The translations under genes were made by a program, and so were the position numbers. This document shows positions 40,854 through 51,369 of a DNA stretch of 64,000 nucleotides, piece by piece. The notes under the pieces are model-generated. The model made no database searches. It was not told the DNA's origin and saw only the letters and a list, made by a program, of their open reading frames with translations. Each line of letters opens with the position of its first letter. The first letter of the stretch is position 1. Origin of the DNA: Piscicola geometra. Lineage: Eukaryota > Annelida > Clitellata > Hirudinida > Piscicolidae. The stretch is from positions 11,539,362-11,603,361 of the forward strand of contig OX030958.1 in assembly GCA_943735955.1 (NCBI GenBank), given 5' to 3'.

Positions 40854-43800
40854 ATGTCAAAAAATACCAAAAGTTCCAATAAAAAAGGTTCTAAAAGTTC
40901 AGATCATGCCAAGTGTCATGCAAAAATACCGTCTGCAAAAGAAACTATTTCAAATATTTTAAAGAATGTTTCTAAAATAGATAAAAATGAAGTTAATTCA
41001 AATACTTCAAATAATAAAACAAAGGGGGAAAATAAAAATAATAATATTTCTACTGCACATAATATTTCTAATTCTACTGCTACTATAACTACTACTAATA
41101 ATAATAAATATAATAAAGGTAAAAATAGTAATACTGGTACTAAAATGAATTGTGATGAGGACAATGGCTTCGACAAGATGGAGGATGATGGCCATTTTGA
41201 TGACTTCGTTGATGACATGACTCAAGACTACTGTCGCAATGTCAACAAAAAACACGAAGGTAGACTGGAAATCATGCCAACATTCTACATTTTTCTTCAA
41301 GAAATAATAAAACTTATGTAATTGAAGATATTTTTACTGATTTTTCAAAAAGGATAAGCAATGAAATATGAATCCATTTTACAATAAAATTTTAATGCTT
41401 TCAGAAAAAGAGGTTGACAGCAGGGTTTGTCGTTTTTATTTGAGCAAGGGTGGTTGTTGGAATGGCAAGTATTGCACTAAGGAGCACACAACCATTGGTG
41501 TGTGAGTGTGTGCGTGTGTATCTTTTTGTATTTTTGTGTGTTTGTTTGTGTTTATGTGTGTGTATTTTTTTATCGATATAAACTCATTGGTTTGCTTTTC
41601 TCAATTACCTATCCATCCCTCAACCATCCAACCCCCATCCATCTACCCATCATTAATAATATTGAAGAGCATTATTATAGTGGCGTATCACCCGAAGGGA
41701 CTTCCGTGCCACTTAGGCGCCTATGGGCATTGGTTGCACTTGAACCTAGGACCTTTCATTATTGGTCGAGCCGAGAGTCGTTACCGACTCGGCTATCCGT
41801 TCACACCATTCACCCATTCACAGACGCTCCTGCAATCAAAGAAGAGAGACACGTACATAAAGAATTTTTGCACTGGGCAACTGAGACCGATGGTCAGACG
41901 GACTGCCTGGTGGGCGAGTGGACGTACGTCATGGTAACCGCCATGCAACATCCTGGAAAGTTCCATGTGGTTTTTCCATATGGTGGTAAGTGTGGGTTGT
42001 ATGCTTGTAGTTATGGTGGTAAGTATGAGTTGTATGCTTGTAGTTATGGTGGTAAGTGTGGGTTGTATGCTTGTAGTTATGGTGGTAAGTGTGGGTTGTA
42101 TGCTTGTAGTTATGGTGGTAAGTGTGGGTTGTATGCTTGTAGTTATAGTGGTAAGTGTGGGTTGTATGCTTGTAGTTATGGTGGTAAGTGTGGGTGGTTG
42201 GTGTGGTTGTCAAGAGGGGGGTAGCTATGATAGTCTTAGCGATGGGTCTTTCAGTAGTGGAGTTATTTGAAACTTTTTCAAGTGGAGCACAGCCTGGACG
42301 ACATGTGCTTGGGTGGCTCTGTCTTGGAGGAGTTCATGAAACAAATCAAGTGGGCATTCTTTCTTCCACGTCTCACTTTTTAATTCAATTTTCATTCGTT
42401 ATTCATTTAAAATTACTTTAGTTTTCATTATTTTTCTATTCATTTATCTACCCACTCATCCGTCTATCTATTTGATCGACCAATCATCCACTCATCAATC
42501 CACCCATCCTCTCATCCATCCACCCATCCACTCATCAATCCACCTATCCACTCATCAATCCACCCATCCACTCATCCATCCACTCATCCATCCACCCATC
42601 CATCCACCCATCCACTCACCCATCCACTCCCCCCTCCCCTCCCTCCAGCGAGCACTACTTCCTCAAGAGCATGAGTGAGATGGCCAGGGGTGCAACGAGG
42701 GCGACTTACGGGGTGGGAGAGCTGGTCGTCGTGTGGAGTGTCGCCTTCCACAGGTGGCTCAGGGCACAAGTGGTCGCCTATGTGGTCGAGAAGGAAGAAC
42801 TCCTGGAGGTTGGTCGAGTGGGTGGAGGTAAAGTGGAAAGAGGCTGTAGTGGAAGGGGTGTGGAGGTAAGGTGGAGAAAAGGGTGTGGCCTTATTTAAGT
42901 GCCCCATCACACCTGTCTCCATGCCAGGTGCACTACATAGACTACGGAGACACCGAGAGGGTGCCTGTGGGCAGGGTGAGGCCCATCCACCCATCATTCA
43001 CCCACCTTCCCAACCAAGCCTTCCAAGCCCACCTACCCATCTCCCCTCGCAATCTCCCACCATCACCATCTTACTCACCACCCAGCAGTCAAGTCTGGCC
43101 ATTGAAATCAGTGTAAATTTATTTCTTTCCGTTTTCATATTCATGAATAATTTATGGAACCGTTTCACCATCTCTTACATACTATACTAGCACATTAATC
43201 TAAAAGTAGACATTTTTTTACAATAGTTACATTTTTGGAGGCGTACAAAAACTTTGTTTCAATCAATTTTGGCGAAATTTCATTTTAGGTAAAGAAATGA
43301 TTGAATTTTTTCTATTTTGCTCGCTATATAGTTTCATGAATACTTGAACATTTAATGTCACATTCAGTGACTTCTTCGAGAATCTGGTGAAGGAAAAGCT
43401 TCTGCTAGCGTTCATTTTAGACAAGTTGGTGCATTTGTCGACTCCATCATTGCCAGCATACCGCATGTGAAATGTGTTCAAATGATTAATATTTATCATG
43501 AATGTTGTGGTTGCATCTATGATATTATTATTATGACCATTGTCAGAATCTCATTTGAATAGTTTGCATGGTGCACTGTACAGGAGCGAAGGGGGCAGTT
43601 TGGAGATGCTGCTGTATGAGGTAGGTACTGAGGAGGAGGAGGAAGGAGAAGATGGAGTCTGTAATGATGATGGAGCTGAATCAAATGCAGGCAAAAGTTA
43701 CATTTCTGTTCCGGAGAAAAAGAAAAAGAAGTTAATCGAACACCAAGTCAGTTGCGTCGTTGATGGCAACAATGACGATGACGACGATGATGTTGATATA

Positions 43801-43956
43801 TGCGTTGCCATGGTGAAGGCAGGTATGGCCGAGTTCTCAGAGACGTATCGACACGACCTTGCAACGAGACAGACGAAGAAGCAGACGCTGCATAAGGTGG
43901 TCACTTTGATGGGAGGAAGCGGGAATGTCTTGCGAGGGGAGCTGACTGCAGGCTGA
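40854..43956 (+). CDS. CCCH zinc finger and Tudor domain protein
   Basis: Probable RNA-associated Tudor protein; many relatives work in germ-line piRNA granules by binding methylated arginine, but no orthologue was pinned down. Exons 40854-41259, 41405-41497, 41824-41985, 42283-42349, 42649-42808, 42928-43112, 43368-43424 and 43584-43956 join in phase to 500 aa. Residues 1-135 are low-complexity (Asn/Lys/Thr) and then acidic. A CCCH finger follows ([20 protein letters not shown]). An extended Tudor domain starts at [18 protein letters not shown] and holds the core [40 protein letters not shown], then [19 protein letters not shown] and the C-terminal [14 protein letters not shown]. An acidic insert with KKKKK splits the last part. 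The intron after exon 3 has repeated donors (see repeat at 41953). The exon 3 start is chosen as the better of two in-phase acceptors. Confidence 0.82.
41660..41812 (-). mobile_element. tRNA-derived SINE (minus strand)
   Basis: On the minus strand, an A-box-like tagccgagtcggtaacgac (plus 41777-41796) and a B-box-like ggtcctaggttcaagtgcaa (plus 41732-41753) have tRNA spacing, and an AT-rich tail follows toward 41660. It sits in the Tudor gene intron, its 5' end only about 10 bp from the acceptor of exon 3. Confidence 0.65.
41953..42200 (+). repeat. 33-bp tandem repeat carrying the 5' splice site
   Basis: Seven copies of a 33-bp unit containing tatggtggtaagtgtgggtt follow exon 3 of the Tudor gene. 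Each unit re-creates the exon end and GTAAGT donor; GT positions are 41986, 42019, 42052, 42085, 42118, 42151 and 42184. The units are in frame without stops, so any donor keeps the phase and would add 11 residues per unit. Confidence 0.9.
42430..42640. repeat. (ATCC)n-type repeat
   Basis: Degenerate catccaccc/actc units fill the Tudor gene intron just before the acceptor of the 42649 exon. Pyrimidine-rich repeats also serve here as the splice-acceptor tract. Confidence 0.8.
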
Positions 43957-44738
43957 AGTGGTGCTGTGGTGGCTGTAAGTGTTTGCAAATGCAGGAGTCT
44001 TCATGACTGCATTTGATCATCTACTCGAGAGAAGTTTTAGTTTGCCTAAGCCTTCGTGGAGTTCTAGAGAATAGGGTTTCTTTTGTATAAATTTAGGAAA
44101 TTTATATTTATAATTGCATTTACTGTGCCTTCGATTTTTCGTGTGGCAATCTCTTCTTTTTTTTTGTTTTTTTAAATATAATTAGTTAATAATTGTTTCA
44201 TAATAATAATAAAATTCTCTACATCTAATCATTATAATCTTTTACGACTTAAAAGTTATACATTTTCTTTATTTTACACTCAGGGACATTTTCAATCGTT
44301 TTCATATGACTTTTTTAGCAGAGCTGTTCTAAGTTAACTATTCGATCAAACACGAGCAGTTTAAAGTGTATAAGATATTTTGACATTTCAATATTTATAG
44401 CGTAGTTATATGCTAGTTTAAAGCTATGTATTAAAAAAGTATTAAGTTTTACAAAAGACGTAGAAATTTATAAGCTCAATTCATGAATTTTGAAGAGTTC
44501 GTATTCAATCTGAAACGAATCAAATGATCTTCAATTATTCAACACCAAGTCGATTATTCTAAAGAGCTCTCATTTCGGAGATACTTTCAATTAAAGAGTA
44601 GTTTTATTCTATCTTTTATTTATTCCATTAATAATTTTTTTTATTCGATCACATTTTTTCCCCATTATTTTAATGTCTTATTAAGTTAGACTTATTTTTT
44701 CGGCTGCAATATTTAAGTTGAATAGTTGATTCTCTTGC
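43957..44738. other. Convergent intergenic region Tudor gene / nicotinamidase
   Basis: AT-rich spacer between two converging stops. Possible polyadenylation hexamers are AATAAA near 44209 (plus) and its complement near 44613-44625 (minus). A cagagctgttct sequence at 44331 resembles a hAT terminus but lacks a partner. Confidence 0.5.
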
Positions 44739-46678
44739 TCATGCCATTGTAGGAGCTTTCGTCAATTCCTCAAAGAGTTGTCTGCTTTCTATCACTTGAA
44801 TGCCTGTTTGGAATTAATTGAACTTAGAACACTTTTTCAAAACATTTTTCTGCAAAAACAAAATGCGGGTTCAGTTTTTCCAAAATAAAAATCATCTCAT
44901 CTCTTTAATGTATCAATGATACATTAAAGAGATGAGATGATTTTTATGTATTACATACATACATTCATACATACATACTTTTTAATGTATCATACATACA
45001 TACCTACATTCATACTTTTTAATGTATCATACATACATACCTACATTCATACATACATACATTCATACATACATACATTAATACATTCATACATACATAT
45101 ATTCTTTTGAAATAAATTACCTTATATGAATACCTGAATTTAAATATTCTCCAAAAAAATAAAAAAGCATTTAAATAATTTTCTAATTAAACGTGGACTT
45201 GTATGTGGATTGTATTTTCAAGAAGTTTTTCAAGTACCTTTATCTCGGAAGGACTGTGCTGCTTGTTGTGGAGTGACGGACACCCCTTTGATAGCGTCCT
45301 CCAGGACAAAGACCTGGTAGCCTGCGTAGTGGTGGCGGGAAAGGTGCTAATGGTCAGGTCTTTCTTTGAAGCACATCTTGTAGCTGTCCATGCATGTTTT
45401 GCTTTCGCTAGTAAATTACTTTTTGAACTTTACATTTTTTAAATCATCATCATGGCGATCATTATCATAACCATCAAGGCGATCATTATCATGCTCATCA
45501 TTCCCCTAAAGTCACCGAGGTCTTTGGCATCCAGAGAGGCGAACATGACACAGAAGTCACTGGCGATGCCTGCGACGAAGAGTCTGCTGACGCTGGCATT
45601 TTGGAAGGTGGAGTGCAGGTCAGAGGGCGACAAGTGGCCGTTGTTGAAGAAGGGAGAGTAAGAATCGATCTGGTGTGGTGTGCTTTAAAACGCCTTGCAG
45701 GAAAAAGTGCTCAATATCATAACCATTATAGAGGTCGAAAGATCTGCGTGGTATTTAACTCCCTAAACTAAACTAAGATTTAAACTCTACAAAACCTCAT
45801 AGAAAAGATTTCGTACAAATATTGGTACACATGAAGTACAATTGACGATTAAATAAGTATATAAAACATTGGTACGCACGGAACGCACTTGACGATTAAT
45901 TTGAAATTCTCACGTTTCTGTCAGTTCCTTTGCGCACGAAGGCGACGTTTGAGGCGTTTTGAGGGACTCTGAGGGAGGGAAGCAAAGAGGCGCCTTCAGT
46001 GCCCCTCACGCAGTGGTCAGGCCACAGCATCTGGCTCACCTGCTTGAGTTTTCCCACACAAACTAGCGTTCTGTTGGCGTCCCTCAGAGATGAAGGCTTA
46101 CATAGGCGACCTGTGCAGTGTTGCATTTACTGGATGTTACAAGGCAGTATTGTTACTCATGGGGGAATATTCACCTCATTTAAATGTCAAAAATAAGTCG
46201 AATTATACAAACGATGAAAGTGGAGAAGTCAGTTCAACTTTTCATGAACGTATTAAACATATTATCCCACCAACACAAGAACCTCACCACTGCTATCATA
46301 GTAGAGTTCGACCGTGGTGAAGGGCTCTTTGTCCTGGTGCTGGGAGGCGAACGATACGTGGTCAGGAGGGTGGAAGTCGAGCGTGTAGACGATGAGTGTG
46401 AAGTTGAGGCGATGCTGGTCGAGTACAGAGTTTATGGTGGCGACTATTTCATTTCCTCCTTGCACCGGCAAGCTCCCCCCTTCCACAAACGATCGCTGCA
46501 TGTCGACTATTAACAAAGCCGAGTTGTTGCTGGCGACGAATGTCACAAGAAGGGATGAAGTGAAGAATTGCATCATCGTGAATGCCAGTTTGCTTTCATG
46601 TGAAGGCATCTTTGGTGTTGGTGACGTTGAAAAAGACGCAGATGTTATAAACGTAGAATGACTAAGGTTGATCGACAC
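44739..46678 (-). CDS. Nicotinamidase (isochorismatase-like hydrolase)
   Basis: Hydrolyses nicotinamide to nicotinic acid and ammonia in the NAD salvage pathway; vertebrates lack it, many invertebrates keep it. Exons 46288-46678, 45914-46110, 45516-45669, 45238-45321 and 44739-44803 join in phase to 296 aa from the first Met. Catalytic Asp is in ALLIVDMQRSFVEGGSL, metal ligands in YTLDFHPPDHVSF, Lys in VAFVRKGTD and nucleophile Cys in VAGIASDFCVMF, with LWPDHCVRGTEGA and YQVFVLEDAIKGVSV also typical; the triad is complete. The start is uncertain: Met at 46678, 46609, 46576 or 46573. From the last ones the protein would begin MQFFTSSLLVTFVASN, which looks like a signal peptide, so secretion is possible. 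This is inference. Confidence 0.9.
44885..44947. repeat. Perfect 31-bp inverted repeat with 1-base loop
   Basis: Arms 44885-44915 and 44917-44947 pair completely around a single A; each contains tcatctcatctctttaatgt. It would form a strong hairpin or cruciform. It lies in an intron of the nicotinamidase gene beside the CATA repeat at 44950. Confidence 0.85.
44950..45098. repeat. (CATA)n repeat with higher-order unit
   Basis: catacatac runs are broken by ctttttaatgtatcatacat blocks (44979 and 45016), themselves related to the neighbouring hairpin arm. Intronic to the nicotinamidase gene. Confidence 0.8.
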
Positions 46679-46820
46679 TGTTCTCAGTAAACGAGCTTCA
46701 TTGGTGATACTGTGACTGCTTAATTATGCTTGCAAGCCTTTATATAGCTATTAAAGCAATAACCAAATTATAATCCAAAATTATCTGAAGATAAATTAAA
46801 AATTGAAGGGAAATTATTAA

Positions 46821-47018
46821 GTGTCCTCTCAAACAGACCTTCAATATGTTGTCAGTGCCAACTTAAACGGCCTATTTAAGGAAGGTTTTCTCCAAAGATA
46901 TTTAAATATGGTAGTTAACATATGGAACCTCTTACCAGCTTCTGTGGCCAAAGTCTTGGAGTCCTTCAAGTGGCCACTATCAACACTCAAAACCTGGTTG
47001 ACACAACCCGTCGCATAA
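46821..47018 (+). pseudogene. Possible LINE ORF2 C-terminal fragment
   Basis: A 65-codon open frame holds NIWNLLPASVAKVLESFKWP, resembling the conserved W-LP---V-----FK tail found at the end of many LINE reverse-transcriptase ORFs. Nothing upstream reads as reverse transcriptase, so if real it is a 5'-truncated copy. Confidence 0.4.
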
Positions 47019-47396
47019 TAATTAGAATTGATTGCAGCGATGCATAACGTAGATGTAACTAATCATATGCAAATAATTACGCTCTGATTAAAGACCCTTT
47101 GGAAAAAGATAATTTTAGAATATTCTTTCTTATTTTTAGGAATAAAATATTTTATTAATAAATATTTTTTGCGTTTCAACAGATAAACAACTTCTAGATG
47201 TTTGTTTATAAGCATTTGTTGGACCAACTACATGGATAGATGACTGGAATAAACTCTGCACTTTAGCCATTTATTTTATATTTGAACTTTGTTCACGTTG
47301 AATACAAACACAGTTCACAAAAATCATTATTTTTAATTTACAAAATATAAATAATATTAACTAATTAAAAACAAGAATTAAATTTAGAATGAGTTT
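47019..47396. other. Intergenic DNA before AVEN
   Basis: AT-rich spacer with no supported feature; it should hold the 3' UTR of the minus-strand AVEN gene. Confidence 0.4.
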
Positions 47397-48068
47397 TTAC
47401 ATGGCCAGTAAATCGTCCAATTCCCTTTCCAAATCATCAATGCATTTGCTGGGAGCATCAGCAACCATGCCACATGCAGGGGTCACAATGGGTTTTATGA
47501 AGTTTGTGAGTAAGTCAAGATCCTCAAGCGAGTGGCCTTCTATTGCTTCATCTTTATTTCTATCAACTTTATCAGGTAGTTGAGGACTTTCATGAGTTGG
47601 AATAGAACAACTAGTAGGGTTAATCTTTTCAGAATCTTTTGATGCTTTTTTGAATTGAACATCATCTTCAGGAAGACATATTATATGGCCCACATCCCTC
47701 CAGGAAGGAGGCTCCAGTTTCCATTTTGATTTGAGACTCATCTCCAAGTTGTATGCAGATTCTTCATCACTTTTATCCTCTTCTTCTTCTTCCCCTTCTT
47801 TTCTTTCATTTGGATCTTTCTCATACTTCTCCCAATTATTTTCTATTTTTCTACGGCTAAAGTGTTGAGCTATTTCATTTTCCTCATCTTCTACCTCATC
47901 ATCTTTGTCACTATCTTCTTTTTTCGTTGTATTCAAGATAATTGGCACAATTGGAGATGCCTTATTTTTCCCATTTTCTTCTTTACTTTTTGGGGCCCTA
48001 GTATTAGCTATTCCATGAATTTTTTTATAAATTGCGTTTTTTTTACGCTTGTGCTGATCTGGCCTCAT
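47397..48068 (-). CDS. AVEN: AVEN-like cell-death regulator
   Basis: Aven binds Bcl-xL and Apaf-1 and takes part in ATM/ATR checkpoint signalling in vertebrates. This single-exon frame encodes 223 aa. The N-terminus is basic (HKRKKNAIYKK), followed by an acidic stretch. Three short blocks fit the family in order: FSRRKIENNWEKYEKD in the middle, EDLDLLTNFIKP before the end and the C-terminal DDLERELDDLLAM. The Arg/Gly-rich N-terminus of vertebrate Aven is absent, and sequence between blocks is not conserved. The Met at 48068 follows an AT-rich region. Assignment rests on short motifs, so moderate confidence. Confidence 0.7.
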   Translation of the reverse strand: MRPDQHKRKKNAIYKKIHGIANTRAPKSKEENGKNKASPIVPIILNTTKKEDSDKDDEVEDEENEIAQHFSRRKIENNWEKYEKDPNERKEGEEEEEDKSDEESAYNLEMSLKSKWKLEPPSWRDVGHIICLPEDDVQFKKASKDSEKINPTSCSIPTHESPQLPDKVDRNKDEAIEGHSLEDLDLLTNFIKPIVTPACGMVADAPSKCIDDLERELDDLLAM

Positions 48069-49267
48069 TCCTGGCTTGAGATTTTAAGAAAACTGAAACT
48101 TACTTAAATGTTAGAATGAAACTATTTGATTACCGTTTAAAAAAAAAGATAAAGCTCAGGATTTAACACATTGAAATAAATTAAAAGTAAATTGAAATAA
48201 TTAAAACTTGATTAATTAAAATAATAAAACGTTAAAAAAACATATTTTAGTATTGAATCAAAAAATAATAATTTTTGCCCTTTAAATAAATTCATCCAAT
48301 AAAATTACATTTAGAATTTTTTATTAGAAAATGCGTTGAAGATTAGGAATTACATCTCCAGGAAACGCAAAACTACAAAATTTTAAGGAAAAATAAAATA
48401 ATTTTATTAATTCACTTTAATTTTTCTTATTTTTATACAGAGATTTTCAACCTTATTTTCCAGTGTTATTATTAATAATACCATCCCGAAATGACAATGG
48501 AAGCGATGGAAGCATTATTATATTACTTTCGATTCATACTGGTTAATTGACTCTATTCAACCGCAGTTAACAAAGCTTCAGCCTAGAATCAACTGGATTC
48601 ATTTTTGTTAATAGATTCAAGCATAGTTTTTTATATAAAAGTTATAAAAACTAAAAAAGTGAGGGTAATTTGAACCTTCTTTTGACAAAATATAGCGTTG
48701 AATAATTATTTACAATATATGAAGTATATGATTCAATACGAATACCACATGCACATTAAGATGTAAAATACTGTAATGACCAAAATTTGATCAGAAAAAC
48801 TCTACACGTATACCTTTAAATTTGATGAAGTACATTTTTCAAAGAATTTAAATCTTAACCCTAAGTGTGTTACTATGTTTACAAACCATAGAAAGTATTT
48901 ATTAACAAAGTCAAATTTTTTATAAAATATATAAAATATTTAGTTAAATTTATGGAAAACTATTACACCTACAATAATGTGCTTTTATTTAATCATCACA
49001 TGGGAAAAAGGTTTCAGCTTATTTTCCGACCCGAAGGATTTGTGGTAGAGAGAATCTGTGGTCAGATGTAGCCTTTATATATCATATAGGTGAATCATTT
49101 ATTATTTTTGATCTAATTCGACTCGTTTTTTACTGGCTTTTATCAACCCAAAAACAGTTTTTTAGGATATAAAAGCATTGGCACAACTCAAAAATCTGGT
49201 AAACTCTTGTTTGCTTCATGGAATCATCGACAAAATGTGGAACCTTTTATTTCCTTCTGGCGCGAAA
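48069..49267. other. AT-rich intergenic DNA
   Basis: About 1.2 kb with no coding signal, simple repeat or clear transposon termini. A plus-strand tttatt at about 49248 is a candidate polyadenylation signal for the minus-strand GPCR. Confidence 0.5.
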
Positions 49268-50076
49268 TCAAAGAGACTTTAAGGTGTTGTGGCTGAAGAT
49301 CAGGTAGAAGAATGGGTTCAAGGCACTCTGCACCAGTCCCATCAGCTCACTCACCGACTTGGCAACACTCATCTTGACACGGTACTCATAGTACACCCTG
49401 ACGACGGAGACTGTGGAGTAGGGCCTCCAGCAGACGACGAAGCAGACGATCACTGACAACATCGTTTTGACGACCTTCCTCTTCGAGGCAAGGCTGTAGT
49501 GCTCCATAGCTGAAGCCACCCGCTTGCTCTTCGTTGAGCCAGTGTCCCTTTTTGAATTACTTTCACGTGCTTTGCAGTGTTTGAAAAATTGAGTTTCGTT
49601 AAACACATCTTCATTCTTTTGATTTCTTTTGGAAAAAACAAAAAGTTTTGACCATGATTCCCTGGCATAGCATTTCCTTCGAGAGGTTGTTAGCCTTTGG
49701 ACAAGAGGCGATGCGACTGTTTGGAGGACTCTTTGTGGCTTGAGAGGTTTCTGGTGCAGTGTGGAGGAGCGAGAGTTGCATTCTGAATGGTGGAAAGGCG
49801 AGTCCAGACGACCTTGATGATGCTGAAGTAGCAGTAACTCATCACCGAGGTGGGGATGATGAGGATGTGGAGGGTGAGGAAGGTGAAGTAGATCTTCCTC
49901 TGGCTCCCGTTCGTGTAGGCAGCACTCTTGCAATGCTTTCCTATGCTCCCTGTAGAGTCCTGTTCTTGCGTCGTTTGGAAGATGAAGAGTTGGGGGGTTG
50001 CCAGAATCCACGCTACTGTCAGCTTCTTCCAGACCAGACGAGAGCTGCCCAGCGACTTGAACGGCTGCACTAGTAA
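49268..50076 (-). CDS. Rhodopsin-class peptide GPCR, 3' exons only
   Basis: Class A G-protein-coupled receptor, transmembrane segments 4-7. Exon 49718-50076 starts after acceptor cacag with LLVQPFKSLGSS (second intracellular loop), then TM4 (LTVAWILATPQLFIFQ), an extracellular loop with Cys, and TM5 (FLTLHILIIPTSVMSYCYF). TM6 (VVKTMLSVIVCFVVCWRPY) and TM7 with NPFFY (SALNPFFYLIF) are in another frame and end at 49268. A 56-bp intron (49662-49717) would restore phase; its acceptor is good, its donor poor, so a frameshift is the alternative. The ATPQLFIF motif recalls GnRH, corazonin or vasopressin-type receptors; subtype not settled. Exons for TM1-3 were not found upstream on the minus strand before the transposon at 52543, so the gene may be split by a long intron or truncated. 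Confidence 0.7.
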
Positions 50077-51100
50077 CTGTGCGTGATGAAGAAGTTTGTG
50101 TGAGTTCTTATTTTTTGAATTCAAAGAGGTTTTTGTGTCGTTAGGGGTGTTTGAGTTATATAATATAAATTCTTGTGGTTTAGAATGGAATTAAACTTAT
50201 TCAAATATAAAATTCAAATAAAATATTAAAAAAAAACTTATTTTAAACATTTTCAAAGAAGGAAGCATTAACGGAAAGTAAGATAAGCTGCAGAGGCGAA
50301 TGACCAAATTAACTTTTGGTTTTAAATGATTCATGCGCTTGAGATAGCAACATTTAAAATCTATTAAAAACTAAGATAAAAATTTTAATCGAACACAAAT
50401 AGCGTTTAACGCACTGAAAAGACCATTTAAAATAGAATTCTTAAAATGCTGCCTATACATCAGATGGGGAATCATTCAGATGGAGTCTCCGACACTCGAT
50501 TAAGATCACTATACAAAATACTGGCACAACGTCATTTTAAACCTTTTTACAAAGCATTCGATTAAAATCAAGGATGAAAGAAGCTGTAATATTTGGCAAC
50601 TCGGTTTGATCAAGTCGTGCATCTTTTGCACAGTAGGCGCCTGTGTATTCAATCTACTAAATAATATTTTATTTTAAACATGCGTTATGTTGTTCCATCG
50701 TTTGCATGCTAGTTTGAAAGTATTTTGGAAAAAGACTGACGTAAAATTGAGAACGGATTGTGTTCAAGATACAAAAAAGTTTTGACAGAAACCATGAAGA
50801 TTCGTGTTCAGCAAACAAAAATTCTGCAAACTTTTCAATTTAGAAAAAACTTGATTGTTGACCAGTGAAGCTTGTTTGGCATTGACTTTCCAAGTGGTCA
50901 CGCTTGACGTCTTTTCGTGTGTCTACTTGAAACTTCTTAAATTCTTAAATTTTCTTAAATGCCAGACGCTCCAAAAGCTTCGTATCCTTGTTGGACTTCT
51001 AAGTAAATATTAAATATGAATAATATTTAATATATTAATAATATCACTAACAGTAATTATATAATAATATTGTTATTATTATTTTTGAAATCAATATTTG
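50077..51100. other. Non-coding DNA upstream of the GPCR exons
   Basis: AT-rich, no exon encoding TM1-3 was recognised, and no repeat structure was defined. Confidence 0.4.
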
Positions 51101-51109
51101 ATACTTGGG

Positions 51110-51365
51110 GAGCGGGGATGGCTTAGTTGGTAGTCGTCGGACTTGCAACTTAAAGGTTGCCAGTTCGAATCCTTGGAAGCAACCGTGAACTATCATATAC
51201 CTAGTGTATATGATGCGGTGTTTGCGACGTATGCATTGAGAGATGTGTACGTCGTGTGGATTGGCGCCTTGGCGCATAAGAACCATGGTTCTCAGAACCA
51301 TTGTAACATGGCATGCGTCTGTCAGGCTGTGAATAGTATAAACCAAAAAAAATATTATTAATAAT
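51110..51365 (+). mobile_element. tRNA-derived SINE
   Basis: An A-box-like ggcttagttggtag (51119-51133) and a B-box ggttgccagttcgaatcc (51155-51172) have tRNA spacing. An unrelated body of about 160 bp follows, and the element ends in an A-rich tail (aaccaaaaaaaatattatta). The tRNA part lacks a complete acceptor stem, so it is not a functional tRNA gene. It differs from the SINE at 41660-41812. Confidence 0.7.
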
Positions 51366-51369
51366 AAAT

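Noticed and set aside
44331..44345. hAT-like terminus cagagctgttct
   Set aside because: No inverted partner or target duplication was found nearby.
51110..51185. Candidate tRNA gene
   Set aside because: A- and B-box motifs are present, but the acceptor stem does not close and the sequence continues into a SINE body with an A-rich tail.
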